64,000 nucleotides of DNA from Ruania halotolerans (GCF_021049285.1 NZ_CP088017.1:744001-808000), one strand, 5' to 3'; shown: positions 1-9,289, numbered from the stretch's first letter. Notes: a model not told the origin generated them from the sequence alone. Numbers and translations: made by a program.

Positions 1-303
1 GCGGCAGCGCTCCTGTGCTTCACGCTCCTGTCCGCGTTCGTGCAGGCCACAGCCGCCCGGGGGCACGCGCAGGGTGTCGCCGATCTGGCCGCACTCGCCG
101 CAGCCAGTGAGGCCGTCGTGGGTGAACCGGACCCATGCCGCATGGCGGCGCTGGTCGCCGAACGCAACGGTGCCTCATTGGTGACCTGCGCCGTCGGGGA
201 CGGCCCGCTGGTGGACGTGCGCGTGCAGGTTCCGGTGCACCCGCTGCCTGGGTGGCGAGACGTCGCCTCGGCCGAGGCGCGGGCCGGCCCCGTCGGGCTG
301 TGA
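1..303 (+). CDS. TadE-like protein of the helicase/secretion neighbourhood (Rv3654c-like), 5' truncated
   Basis: The reading frame is open from the first base to a TGA at 301-303, so the gene starts before the window. The visible 100 residues begin with the end of a hydrophobic segment (ALLCFTLLSAF) followed by an Ala-rich stretch (GVADLAALAAASEA) typical of small pseudopilin-like TadE-family proteins. Members of this family sit beside a DECH-box helicase in actinobacteria, and exactly such a helicase follows here on the same strand. The likely role, by family, is in a Tad-type pilus or secretion apparatus at the membrane; the rest of that cluster would lie to the left. The assignment rests on the N-terminal pattern, the size and the neighbour. 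The short C-terminal part is not diagnostic. Confidence 0.7.
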   Translation, partial: AAALLCFTLLSAFVQATAARGHAQGVADLAALAAASEAVVGEPDPCRMAALVAERNGASLVTCAVGDGPLVDVRVQVPVHPLPGWRDVASAEARAGPVGL

Positions 304-315
304 TTGCCGCCCGCG

Positions 316-383
316 ATCTGAACCCACTTTTCGCGTGTGAACCCGGCGCCGTGCGGGTTCACACGCGAAAAGTGGGTTCAGAT
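316..383. repeat. Family A palindrome, copy 1: perfect 30-bp stem
   Basis: Arms 316-345 and 354-383 are perfect reverse complements around an 8-base loop. The arm begins ATCTGAACCCACTTTTCG. A partial second copy of the outer arm (GTGGGTTTCAGACG) follows at about 389-402. The stem lacks a U-tract and is much longer than a usual intrinsic terminator. A diverged relative lies at 21184-21249. Confidence 0.9.
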
Positions 384-464
384 GACACGTGGGTTTCAGA
401 CGTGGAGCACCCGTCTGGAGACCCTCCCTCCGCACGTGTCGGTTCGTGCTGAGACACTGAGCCG

Positions 465-2972
465 GTGAGCGACCCGGACACCCTCGGCGTGCTCCTCACG
501 CCACGGCGGGTGCGGGAGAGCCTCGTGCATGTGGAGCACATCCCCCCGCGGGAAGGTGCTCGTGGGACCTGGCCCGACTGGGCCGACCCCGAACTCATGG
601 GCGGGTACGTGAGCCGCGGTGTGGCCGCGCCGTGGGAGCACCAGGTGGAGGCCGCGGAGGCGGCGTGGGCCGGGCGGCACGTGGTTCTGGCCACCGCCAC
701 AGGCTCCGGAAAGTCCTTGGCGTCCTGGCTGCCGGCGATCAGCGCGGTGCGCGCGGCTACGAGGGAGGGGCCCGGGACCAGTATCGCCGCACTGAACAGG
801 CGCCCCACCGTGCTCTATCTGAGCCCCACCAAGGCTCTCGCGGCCGACCAGCTGCATGGCCTGCAGTCGTTGCTGCGTGACGCCGCGATCCGCGATGTGC
901 GGCCCGCCACCTGCGATGGAGATACCCCGAGCAACGAGCGCGACTGGGTCCGCGACTACGCCGACCTGGTGCTCACGAACCCGGACTTCCTGCACTTTTC
1001 GCTGCTGCCACGGCATCGTCGCTGGCAACGGTTCCTGCGGGGTCTGCGGTTCGTGGTGGTTGACGAGTGCCACGCCTACCGCGGCGTGCTGGGCGCACAC
1101 GTAGCCCTGGTGCTTCGGCGCCTGCTCCGGCTGGCGGCGCATTACGGCGCCACCCCGAGCGCAATCCTCGCCTCGGCCACCACCGGCGATCCCGGGCAGA
1201 GTGCTGCCCGATTGCTGGGCGTACCCGCCGAGACGGTCACCGCCGTGACTACCGATACCGCCACCGCGGGCCGGCGCACGGTGGCGCTCTGGCAACCACC
1301 GGTGCTCGATCCCGCGGGTGCCTACGAGGAGACGGCAGCCTCCGCGGACGGCACCGCCCCCGAAGCCGGCATAGCCTCCGCCGCAGATGCTAGTCCCGCC
1401 GACGCAGCGTCCGAATCGAATGAGTGGCGCCCCAGCGGCACTCCTGAAGACGGCCCGCGCCGATCCACCCTTGCCGAGACCTCCGAACTACTCACTGATC
1501 TCGTCCGCGCCGGAAGACGCACCCTCGCCTTCGTCCGCTCCCGGGTGGGCGCCGAGGCGATCGCCGACCAGACCCGCTCCCAGCTGCGCGACCGGGGCAG
1601 CGCCGATCCGCACGGCGCCCATGGCGCCGCGATCGACCTCCCAGGGACTGTGGCCGCCTACCGGGGCGGCTATCTGCCCGAGGAACGCCGCGAACTGGAA
1701 CGAGCGCTGCGCACCGGTGAGTTGCGTGCACTGGCCACGACGAACGCGCTCGAACTGGGTGTGGACATTGCCGGTCTGGATGCCGTGCTCATTGCCGGCT
1801 GGCCCGGCACCCGCGTCTCGTTCTGGCAGCAGGTCGGACGGGCCGGGCGGGCCGGTGCGGAAGGTCTGGCTGTGCTGATCGCCAGCGACAACCCGCTCGA
1901 TGCCTACCTCGTACACCACCCCGACATGATCTTCGGTGCACCGGTGGAAGCCACCGCCTTCGATCCCGGGAACCCGTACGTGCTAGCGCCGCACCTGTGC
2001 GCGGCGGCCGCCGAGCAGCCACTGACTGAAGCCGACCTGGAGATCTTCGGTCCGGGCACCTCGGACCTACTGGCGGAACTGGTCGCCCGCGGGCTGCTGC
2101 GCCGGCGGAGCGGAGGCTGGTACTGGAACTACTCCCGCCCCGAGGATCCAGCCGCCCTCACCGATCTGCGCGGCGGAGGTGGCGCCCCCGTGCAGGTGGT
2201 GGAGGCGAGCACCGGGCGCGTCCTCGGCACCGTCGATGCCGCTCGCGCCGACGCGACCGTGCACACCGGGGCCGTGTACGTGCACCAGGGGCGCACCTTC
2301 CTGGTGCAGGACTACTCCGACGACGTCGCCCTGGTCACCGAGAAGACCGTGGGCTACCGCACGCGCAGCCGCAGCGACAAGCACATCACCGTGCTCGAGA
2401 CGCAGTCCGAGCACCAGTGGGGTCCGGTCCGCTGGGCGTACGGCACGCTCGAGGTGACCGAACGCGTCGTGGGCTACGACCGCCGCCGGCTGCCCGGGCT
2501 CGAGCTGGTCGGCTCCTACTCGCTGGACCTGCCCGAACACACACTGCGCACCACCGGCTGCTGGTGGTCCGTCCCAGCAGAGGTGCTCGACGACGCTGGC
2601 CTGACACAAGCTGACCTGCCCGGCGCCCTGCACGCCGCCGAGCACGCCGCGATCGGGCTCCTCGGCCTGGTCGCCACCTGTGACCGGTGGGACATCGGCG
2701 GCCTGTCCACCGCATTGCACCAGGACACCCTCGAACCCACCGTGTTCGTCTACGACGGTTACCCCGGCGGCGCCGGATTCGCTCAGCGCGGCTACGCCAT
2801 GGCGGGGCCCTGGCTCACCGCCACGCGGGACGCGGTGGCCGGCTGCCGCTGCGCGACGGGCTGCCCCGCGTGCATCCAGTCGCCCAAGTGCGGCAACAAC
2901 AACTCGCCACTGGACAAGGCCGGGGCGCTTGCGGTGCTCGGGCTTCTTTTCGACCTTGCCCCTCGGGTGTGA
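465..2972 (+). CDS. DECH-box ATP-dependent helicase with C-terminal DUF1998 domain
   Basis: An 835-residue superfamily 2 helicase of the actinobacterial helicase/secretion-neighbourhood type (Rv3649-like). Walker A is ATGSGKS at residues 78-84 and motif II is DECH at 200-203. The RecA-like second domain contains the LATTNALELGVDIAGLD and QQVGRAGRAG signatures. The C-terminus carries the cysteine cluster of DUF1998 (CRCATGCPACIQSPKC, from residue 794), which probably binds metal. Such proteins are DNA helicases whose in vivo role is not settled; repair is the usual guess, and some relatives are called MrfA/Hrq1-like. The GTG start at 465 is preceded by GACACT at 453-458 with a six-base gap, so the transcript may be leaderless. 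A large Ala/Glu/Ser-rich insert at about residues 285-330 separates the two helicase lobes. Confidence 0.88.
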   Translation: MSDPDTLGVLLTPRRVRESLVHVEHIPPREGARGTWPDWADPELMGGYVSRGVAAPWEHQVEAAEAAWAGRHVVLATATGSGKSLASWLPAISAVRAATREGPGTSIAALNRRPTVLYLSPTKALAADQLHGLQSLLRDAAIRDVRPATCDGDTPSNERDWVRDYADLVLTNPDFLHFSLLPRHRRWQRFLRGLRFVVVDECHAYRGVLGAHVALVLRRLLRLAAHYGATPSAILASATTGDPGQSAARLLGVPAETVTAVTTDTATAGRRTVALWQPPVLDPAGAYEETAASADGTAPEAGIASAADASPADAASESNEWRPSGTPEDGPRRSTLAETSELLTDLVRAGRRTLAFVRSRVGAEAIADQTRSQLRDRGSADPHGAHGAAIDLPGTVAAYRGGYLPEERRELERALRTGELRALATTNALELGVDIAGLDAVLIAGWPGTRVSFWQQVGRAGRAGAEGLAVLIASDNPLDAYLVHHPDMIFGAPVEATAFDPGNPYVLAPHLCAAAAEQPLTEADLEIFGPGTSDLLAELVARGLLRRRSGGWYWNYSRPEDPAALTDLRGGGGAPVQVVEASTGRVLGTVDAARADATVHTGAVYVHQGRTFLVQDYSDDVALVTEKTVGYRTRSRSDKHITVLETQSEHQWGPVRWAYGTLEVTERVVGYDRRRLPGLELVGSYSLDLPEHTLRTTGCWWSVPAEVLDDAGLTQADLPGALHAAEHAAIGLLGLVATCDRWDIGGLSTALHQDTLEPTVFVYDGYPGGAGFAQRGYAMAGPWLTATRDAVAGCRCATGCPACIQSPKCGNNNSPLDKAGALAVLGLLFDLAPRV

Positions 2973-3000
2973 CCGACCTCACCCATTTCCTGGTTAGACT

Positions 3001-3039
3001 CACCGGAACCCCGGGACACCCACCGGGGTCGGTGTTTTT
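3001..3039 (+). terminator. Hairpin plus T-run between the helicase gene and hppA
   Basis: ACCCCGG (3008-3014) pairs with CCGGGGT (3023-3029). An outer CACCG/CGGTG pair lies at 3001-3005 and 3030-3034, followed by TTTTT at 3035-3039. This has the form of an intrinsic terminator for the helicase gene. A -10-like TAGACT lies just before it (2995-3000), so the same hairpin may instead lie in the hppA leader. Confidence 0.7.
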
Positions 3040-3057
3040 GTTCGTCGAGGAGGACGG

Positions 3058-5373
3058 ATGCTTCAGCTCGGAACCACGAGCCTCGTCATCGTGTCGGTCA
3101 TCGCGCTGGTTGCGGTCGCATCTCTGGTGTTCGCCGTGTTCCTGCGCCGTCAGGTGCTGGCTGCCGGAGATGGCACACCGGCGATGCAGGCAATCGCCAC
3201 TGCGATCCAGGAAGGAGCCTCTGCTTACCTGAACCGACAGTTCCGCACCCTGGCGCTGTTCGCCGTCGTGGTGTTCGCCCTGCTCTTCCTGCTCCCAGGT
3301 GAGTCCGGTGTGCGCGTCGGCCGGTCCATCGCGTTCCTCATCGGGGCGGGGTTCTCGGCCGCGATCGGTTACCTCGGCATGTGGCTCGCCACCCGCGCGA
3401 ACCTGCGTGTGGCCGCCGCCGCGTCGGCAGGAACGGGCAACAGTGCCCGCCACGAGGGTGCCAGGATCGCGTTCCGCACCGGTGGCGCGGTCGGGATGAG
3501 CGTGGTGGGCCTGGGCCTCCTCGGTGCAGCGGCCGTCGTCCTCGTCTACCGCGGAGACGCTCCCGCCGTGCTGGAGGGCTTCGGCTTCGGCGCCGCGCTG
3601 CTGGCGATGTTCATGCGGGTCGGCGGCGGCATCTTCACCAAGGCCGCCGATGTCGGCGCCGATCTGGTGGGCAAGGTGGAGCAGGGCATCCCCGAGGACG
3701 ACCCCCGCAACGCCGCCACGATCGCCGACAACGTGGGCGACAACGTGGGCGACTGCGCCGGGATGGCGGCCGACCTGTTCGAGTCCTACGCCGTGACCCT
3801 GGTCGCCGCGCTGATCCTCGGCAAGGCCACCATGGGCGAGGCCGGCCTGGTGTTCCCGCTGATCGTCACCGCCATCGGAGCGCTCGTGGCCGTGCTCGGC
3901 GTGTTCATCACCAAGGTGCGTGGCAGCGAATCCGGGCTGCGCGCCATCTACCGCGGCTTCTACGTCTCCGCCCTCATCGGTGCGGCGCTCGCCGGCGTGG
4001 CCGCCTTCATCTACCTGCCGTCCTCCTTCGCCGACCTCACGGGTGTGAGCGAGGCCCTCGCCGATCACGGCGGCGACCCGCGCCTGGTCTCGGCACTCGC
4101 CGTGCTCGTGGGTGTGGTGCTGGCCGGTGTGATCCTCGCCGTCACCGGCTACTTCACCGGCACGACGGCGAAGCCCACCCGGACCGTGGCCGCCGCCTCC
4201 CGTACCGGTGCGGCCACCGTCGTGCTCTCCGGGATCGGCGTCGGGTTCGAGTCCGCGGTCTACACCGCCGGCATCATCGCCGCGGCCCTGTGCGGGCTGT
4301 TCCTGCTCTCCGGCGGGTCGATCTGGCTCGCACTGTTCCTCATCGCCCTGGCCGGCTGCGGGCTACTCACCACGGTTGGCGTGATCGTGGCGATGGACAC
4401 CTTCGGTCCCGTCTCCGACAACGCCCAGGGCATCGCGGAGATGTCCGGCGAGGTGGACGCCGAGGGCGCGCAGATCCTCACCGACCTGGACGCCGTGGGC
4501 AACACCACGAAGGCCATCACCAAGGGCATCGCGATCGCCACGGCCGTCCTCGCCGCCACGGCCCTGTTCGGGTCCTATGCCGACGCCGTCAGCAAGGCGT
4601 TGGCCGACCTGGGTGTGACCCCGGCAGCCGAGGGCATGGTGGCCGCGATGCTCAGCTACGAGATCATCTCCCCGATCACCCTCGTCGGCGTGATCCTCGG
4701 CGGATCCACGGTGTTCCTGTTCTCCGGACTGGCGATTGATGCGGTCACCCGGGCAGCAGGCGCGATCGTGTTCGAGGTGCGCCGCCAGTTCCGGGAGTTC
4801 CCCGGCATCATGACCCGCGAGACCCGCCCCGAGTACGCCCGGGTGGTGGACATCTGCACCAAGGACTCCCTGCGTGAGCTGGCCACCCCAGGTCTGCTCG
4901 CGGCCTTCGCACCCATCGCGGTGGGCTTCGGGCTCGGCGTGGGCCCACTCGCCGGTTTCCTCGGTGGCGCGATCGGCGCCGGCGTGCTGATGGCCGTGTT
5001 CCTGGCCAACTCCGGGGGTGCCTGGGACAACGCGAAGAAGATCGTGGAGGACGGCCACTACGGGGGCAAGAACTCCGCGGGCCACGAAGCCACGATCATC
5101 GGGGACACGATCGGCGACCCGTTCAAGGACACCGCCGGCCCGGCGATCAACCCGCTGCTGAAAGTGATGAACCTGGTGTCGGTGCTGATCGCCCCCGCAG
5201 TGGTGGTGATGAGCGTGCCGGATGATGCCAACCACACCCTGCGCATCGGGATTGCCGTGGCGGCTGCGCTGATCGCGTTCGGCGCGATCCTCGCGTCGAA
5301 GCTCCGGGCGCCGAAGCTGGAGGTACCGAACGGGGAACCAGCCGAGCACGAGCCAGTCGGCACCCGCTCGTAG
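3058..5373 (+). CDS. hppA: K+-insensitive membrane-bound proton-translocating pyrophosphatase
   Basis: A 771-residue integral membrane enzyme that hydrolyses pyrophosphate and pumps protons outward. The substrate loop DVGADLVGKVEQG begins at residue 198 and is followed by DDPRNAATIADNVGDNVGDCAG. Further conserved loops include GNTTKAITKG (about 481-490) and GDTIGDPFKDTAGPAINPL near the C-terminus. Lys485 occupies the position that is Ala in potassium-dependent enzymes, so this should be the potassium-independent class. About 15-16 hydrophobic segments are visible, and the length matches the family. An AGGAGG-type ribosome-binding site (gaggagga) lies just before the ATG. A soluble pyrophosphatase is encoded separately at 36.9 kb, so the cell can either conserve or dissipate the energy of PPi. 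Confidence 0.96.
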   Translation: MLQLGTTSLVIVSVIALVAVASLVFAVFLRRQVLAAGDGTPAMQAIATAIQEGASAYLNRQFRTLALFAVVVFALLFLLPGESGVRVGRSIAFLIGAGFSAAIGYLGMWLATRANLRVAAAASAGTGNSARHEGARIAFRTGGAVGMSVVGLGLLGAAAVVLVYRGDAPAVLEGFGFGAALLAMFMRVGGGIFTKAADVGADLVGKVEQGIPEDDPRNAATIADNVGDNVGDCAGMAADLFESYAVTLVAALILGKATMGEAGLVFPLIVTAIGALVAVLGVFITKVRGSESGLRAIYRGFYVSALIGAALAGVAAFIYLPSSFADLTGVSEALADHGGDPRLVSALAVLVGVVLAGVILAVTGYFTGTTAKPTRTVAAASRTGAATVVLSGIGVGFESAVYTAGIIAAALCGLFLLSGGSIWLALFLIALAGCGLLTTVGVIVAMDTFGPVSDNAQGIAEMSGEVDAEGAQILTDLDAVGNTTKAITKGIAIATAVLAATALFGSYADAVSKALADLGVTPAAEGMVAAMLSYEIISPITLVGVILGGSTVFLFSGLAIDAVTRAAGAIVFEVRRQFREFPGIMTRETRPEYARVVDICTKDSLRELATPGLLAAFAPIAVGFGLGVGPLAGFLGGAIGAGVLMAVFLANSGGAWDNAKKIVEDGHYGGKNSAGHEATIIGDTIGDPFKDTAGPAINPLLKVMNLVSVLIAPAVVVMSVPDDANHTLRIGIAVAAALIAFGAILASKLRAPKLEVPNGEPAEHEPVGTRS

Positions 5374-5410
5374 CCCGGCACCAGCCTCGCGGCGTGTCTA
5401 CGATCGGAGT

Positions 5411-6238
5411 ATGTCGATCTCTGCCGTTGATCCCCGCCCAGCCCGCACCGCCCTGGTCACCGGTGCCTCACGCGGGATCGGCCGCCACCTCGCGCTTGCC
5501 CTCGCCGGGGCCGGGGTGGAGGTGGCCCTGCTCGCCCGGGATCGTGCCCGGCTGCAGGAGGTCGCCAGCGAGATCGAATCGCGCGGCCAGCGTGCCCTCG
5601 TCCTGACGGCGGACGTCACCGATTCGGGAGCCGTCACCGAGGCGGTGGCCACTGCCGAGGAGGCACTGGGGTCGATCGACCTCCTGGTGAACAACGCCGG
5701 ATTGGTCGATGCCGAAGTCCCGCTCTGGGAGGCGGATCCGCACCAGGTGCACCAGGTGCTGGAGGTCAACGTCTTCGGCGCATTCCTGCTCGCCCGCGCG
5801 GTGGTGCCAGGAATGCTGAAGCGCGGCGGAGGCCGCGTGATCGACCTGAACTCCGGCGCGGGCACCCGGGATATGCCGGCCATGGCCGGATACAACATGG
5901 CCAAGACGGCCCTGTTCCGGATCGGGGGTGGCCTGCACGAGGCGGGCTACCAGCGCGGCCTGCGCGCGTTCGAACTCGCCCCCGGCGTGGTGGCCACGGA
6001 TATGACCGCGGCGATGGCGATGCACGAGGGCCGCACCGACTGGACCCCGCCCGAGGCCGTGGCCGAGATCGTCACCGCCCTCGCAGCCGGCGAACTCGAC
6101 ACCCTGTCCGGGTGCTACCTACGCGCTGGGACCGACACGATCGACGAGCTGCGGGCCCGCGCCGCGACCCCGGCGGGCACCACGGAGACCGGCCACCGGC
6201 TGGCCGTCACGGACTGGGCCGGCCCGACTCATCGCTGA
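5411..6238 (+). CDS. Short-chain dehydrogenase/reductase (SDR)
   Basis: A 275-residue classical SDR. The cofactor loop TGASRGIG is at residues 17-24, NNAG lies in the fourth strand region, and the catalytic triad is Ser148, Tyr161 and Lys165 (GYNMAK), with normal spacing. It is an NAD(P)-dependent oxidoreductase in the cytoplasm; the substrate cannot be read from sequence. The ATG start follows TACGAT (5399-5404) by six bases, consistent with a leaderless transcript. The 3' end overlaps the convergent MFS gene by 32 bases, so the two mRNAs have complementary tails. Confidence 0.88.
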   Translation: MSISAVDPRPARTALVTGASRGIGRHLALALAGAGVEVALLARDRARLQEVASEIESRGQRALVLTADVTDSGAVTEAVATAEEALGSIDLLVNNAGLVDAEVPLWEADPHQVHQVLEVNVFGAFLLARAVVPGMLKRGGGRVIDLNSGAGTRDMPAMAGYNMAKTALFRIGGGLHEAGYQRGLRAFELAPGVVATDMTAAMAMHEGRTDWTPPEAVAEIVTALAAGELDTLSGCYLRAGTDTIDELRARAATPAGTTETGHRLAVTDWAGPTHR

Positions 6239-7664
6239 GCGGGGCGTTCTCGTCTCCAGCCTGCTCGGTGCTCGGGGCGTCCAGGCCGGACCGGCCGCTG
6301 TGATCGTGCGGCTTCACGCGGATCAACAGCACCAGTCCCACCAGCAGCACCACTACGATCCCGAGGATCCCCCAGTACTGGGCCTCATCTGAGGTCGTTG
6401 CACTGGTGCTGGCGATACCGATCGAGATCGCCACGCCGAACATCGCCGGGGCGAGGAAGCTGACGGCGCGCCCGGTGGTGGCATACAGACCGAACACCTC
6501 ACCCTCGCGACCGGCTGGGATAAGGCGTGCCAGGAAGGTCCGCGAGGCCGTCTGGGCCGGGCCCACGAAAGCAGCCAGGACCAGGCCGCACGTCCAGAAC
6601 ACGGGACGGCCGCCGTCGTGCAGGAAGAAGATCAACAGCCCCATCACCACCATCGCCACCAATGCACCCATGATCACCCGCTTCGGGCCGATGGCATCGT
6701 CGAGGCGGCCGGCCAGGATCGTGGCGATTCCGGCCACCACATTGGCCACCACGCCGAAGATGATCACGTCCCCGGCAGAGAATCCGAACGTGCCCGCCGC
6801 GATGATGCCACCGAAGGTGAACACTCCGGCCAGCCCGTCCCGGAACACGGCCGAGGAGAGCAGGAAGTAGATCGTGTTGTGATCGGCGCGCCACAGGCCG
6901 CGGATCGTGCCCCAGAGCAGCCGGTAGGACTGGATGAGTCCTGCGTGAGCGCCACGCTGCGTCGGCCGCGGGCCGTCCCGCACAGTGCGCAGCAGCGGGA
7001 TGGAGAACGCCAGGGTCCACCCCGCGCAGATCAGCATGCTGACCCGCACGTCCAGCCCGTTCTCGCCGGTGATGCCGAACAGGCCCACCTCCGGCTGGAT
7101 CAGCCCGAGATAGAGGACGAGCAACAGCACGATCCCGCCGAGGTAGCCCATCCCCCAGCCGATGCCCGAGACCCGGCCCACGTTCCTCGGAGTGGAGACG
7201 TCGGCGAGCATCGCGTTGTAGTTCACGCCTGCGAACTCGAAGGCGATATTCCCGGCGGCGAGCAGCACCAGCCCCAGCCACAAGTACTCGGTGGAGGGTT
7301 GCACGAAGTACAGCGCGGCCGAGGCGGCGATCACCAAGGCCGTGTTGACTGCCAGCCAGAGGGTGCGGCGCCCGGCCCGGTCCGCCCGTTGGCCGATCAC
7401 CGGCGCGAGCAGTGCGATCAAGACCCCGGCGCCGGCGAGCACCCAGCTCAGGGTGCGCTCCGCCTCCGGGCCAAAGGGATCCGAGGTGATGTAGACCGTG
7501 AACACGAAGGTGGTGATCACCGCGTTGAACGCGGCCGAGCCCCAGTCCCACAACGACCAGGCAATCACCGGCCAGGTCAGGGTCCGGTCCTTGGCTGCCC
7601 ATGGGGGAGGTGCGCTGGTCATAGGCACAACTGTGGCACTCGTAGGTGAGCGGTGGGTGTCCAA
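6207..7664 (-). CDS. MFS transporter, UMF1/Atg22-like family
   Basis: A protein of up to 485 residues with about 12 hydrophobic segments. The opening AWSLWDWGSAAFNAVITTFVF is the hallmark of the UMF1 (vacuole-effluxer-like) branch of the major facilitator superfamily. It is an inner-membrane secondary transporter whose substrate is unknown; the family has been linked to amino-acid or solute efflux. The longest frame uses a TTG at 7664. A second in-frame ATG at 7622 (MTSAPPPWAAKD) gives a more typical N-terminus, so the start is unresolved. It is convergent with, and overlaps, the SDR gene and is divergent from the methyltransferase gene. Confidence 0.85.
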   Translation of the reverse strand: MDTHRSPTSATVVPMTSAPPPWAAKDRTLTWPVIAWSLWDWGSAAFNAVITTFVFTVYITSDPFGPEAERTLSWVLAGAGVLIALLAPVIGQRADRAGRRTLWLAVNTALVIAASAALYFVQPSTEYLWLGLVLLAAGNIAFEFAGVNYNAMLADVSTPRNVGRVSGIGWGMGYLGGIVLLLVLYLGLIQPEVGLFGITGENGLDVRVSMLICAGWTLAFSIPLLRTVRDGPRPTQRGAHAGLIQSYRLLWGTIRGLWRADHNTIYFLLSSAVFRDGLAGVFTFGGIIAAGTFGFSAGDVIIFGVVANVVAGIATILAGRLDDAIGPKRVIMGALVAMVVMGLLIFFLHDGGRPVFWTCGLVLAAFVGPAQTASRTFLARLIPAGREGEVFGLYATTGRAVSFLAPAMFGVAISIGIASTSATTSDEAQYWGILGIVVVLLVGLVLLIRVKPHDHSGRSGLDAPSTEQAGDENAPLSDESGRPSP

Positions 7665-7747
7665 TCGTCAAAGTCCCTCAACGATCTGGCTACGCTTGAG
7701 GCACCGATGTGGGCAGTGGATTCTGGCGAATGGGAAGAGGCAGTGGC

Positions 7748-9289
7748 GTGCGGACCACGATTCCGGCGGCGAACGTGGACCGGCGGCTCGTCCGCGCCCT
7801 GCGTGCCGATCTGACCGATGCCGACTTCACCGTGGATCGGCTGGCCCAGCTGCTCGGCCCGATGGCGAGCGCGGCCATGTCCCGCGAGCAGGTGCTTCCC
7901 GCCATCCGATCGGCACGTGCGGCGGGCGCCGACCCGGCCGCGTTGCTCGCTCGCGCCTTCATGCTGGGAGACACCCTCAGCCCGGCTGCGCTCGAGGCGG
8001 CCCTGCCCCGGACCGGCGCCGACGGTGCCCTCGCGCTCGGAGTGGTCCACCGCACCGGCGCCAATGAGTGCCGCGGTGCCGTGGATCTGCGCCCCATCGA
8101 CACCCCGGACGGTGCGTTCTGGCTGACTGCCGATCTCGGTGAGGCGACCACTGGCCGCGCGGTCACGGGCGACCACGTGCTCGGCATGGGCGGTGCCTCC
8201 CGCACCCTGGCCGAGCTCACCCTGCGCCGACCGGTGGGCCGCACTCTCGACCTGGGCACCGGCTGCGGCGTGCAGGCCCTCAACGTGGCACCGTTCAGCC
8301 GCGAGGTGGTCGCCACCGACATCTCCGCCCGTGCGCTCACCTTTGCCCGGTTGAACGCTGCGCTCAATGAGGTCTCGCTCGATCTGCGCTCCGGGTCGAT
8401 GCTGGAGCCGGTGGCCGGTGAGCATTTCGATCTGGTGGTCTCCAACCCACCGTTCGTGATCACCCCCCGCGCAGCCGGGGTGCTCGAGTACACCTACCGT
8501 GACGGCGGCCGGCGCGGAGATGACGTGGTGCGCGAGCTGATCACGGGCGTGGGTGAGGTGCTCGCGCCGGGTGGCGTGGCTCAGGTGCTCGCGAACTGGG
8601 AGGTCCATGAGGGTGAGGGGCCCTTCGACCGGATCGGCAGCTGGCTGACCGAGTCCGGTCTGGACGGCTGGGTGATCCAGCGCGAGAGCTCCGATCCGGC
8701 GGAGTACGCCGAGACCTGGCTACGTGACGGCGGTATCACCCCGGAGCGAGATCGGGCCGTCTGGGAACAGGGTTACGCCGCATGGCTGGACGACTTCGCC
8801 GCCCGCGGGGTGGACGCCGTCGGCTTCGGGTACGTCACCGTGCACAAGCCCGCCGACGGCGGCCCTTCTGCTGGCCAGATCAGGGCGCCCTGGCATCGGG
8901 TGGAGGAGATCACCGGCACCCTCGCGCCCACGATCTGGCCGACGGTCGCCGCGACGCTGGCGGCGAAGGATCAGCTCGCCACCCTCGATGACGCGGCGCT
9001 CGCCGGGCGGGCGCTCACCGTGGCGGTTGATGTGACCGAGGAGCGGCATTACCGTCCGGGATCGAGTGATCCCGAGGTGATCGTGCTGCGCCAGGGCGGG
9101 GGTGTGGGGCGCACCGTGCGCGCGGATACTGCGCTCGCGGCGGTGGTGGGCACCTGCGACGGCGAACTGACCGTGGCGCAGATCGCTGCCGGGGTGGCCG
9201 CACTCACGGATGTGGACCGCGATGCCGTGCTGGACTCGGTGCTGCCGGATGTGCGCGGGCTGGTGCTCGATGGGCTGCTGGTGCTCTGA
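7748..9289 (+). CDS. Class I SAM-dependent methyltransferase with N- and C-terminal extensions (DUF7059/HemK-like)
   Basis: A 513-residue protein. A helical N-terminal domain (about 1-120) precedes a Rossmann methyltransferase with SAM loop DLGTGCG (from Asp168) and catalytic NPPF at 233-236. The NPPF motif marks enzymes that methylate the amide or exocyclic amine of Gln, Ade or Gua (HemK/RsmC group); the substrate here is not known. A winged-helix-like C-terminal region of about 150 residues follows. The chosen GTG at 7748 has a strong GGAAGAGG ribosome site eight bases upstream. A longer frame opens at 7709 but would read through that site. Confidence 0.82.
   Translation: MRTTIPAANVDRRLVRALRADLTDADFTVDRLAQLLGPMASAAMSREQVLPAIRSARAAGADPAALLARAFMLGDTLSPAALEAALPRTGADGALALGVVHRTGANECRGAVDLRPIDTPDGAFWLTADLGEATTGRAVTGDHVLGMGGASRTLAELTLRRPVGRTLDLGTGCGVQALNVAPFSREVVATDISARALTFARLNAALNEVSLDLRSGSMLEPVAGEHFDLVVSNPPFVITPRAAGVLEYTYRDGGRRGDDVVRELITGVGEVLAPGGVAQVLANWEVHEGEGPFDRIGSWLTESGLDGWVIQRESSDPAEYAETWLRDGGITPERDRAVWEQGYAAWLDDFAARGVDAVGFGYVTVHKPADGGPSAGQIRAPWHRVEEITGTLAPTIWPTVAATLAAKDQLATLDDAALAGRALTVAVDVTEERHYRPGSSDPEVIVLRQGGGVGRTVRADTALAAVVGTCDGELTVAQIAAGVAALTDVDRDAVLDSVLPDVRGLVLDGLLVL

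Noticed and set aside
316-383. The long palindromes considered as CRISPR repeats or as insertion-sequence ends.
   Set aside because: No regular array or spacers, no transposase gene nearby and no target duplication.
2815-4068. Long minus-strand frame of 417 codons opposite hppA, and similar long antisense frames at 19708-21069 (-), 22499-24094 (+), 24842-26377 (-) and 33804-35132 (+).
   Set aside because: All lie opposite clear genes, have His/Arg/Gly/Pro-rich composition with no recognisable motifs, and arise from the GC-rich third positions of the real genes.
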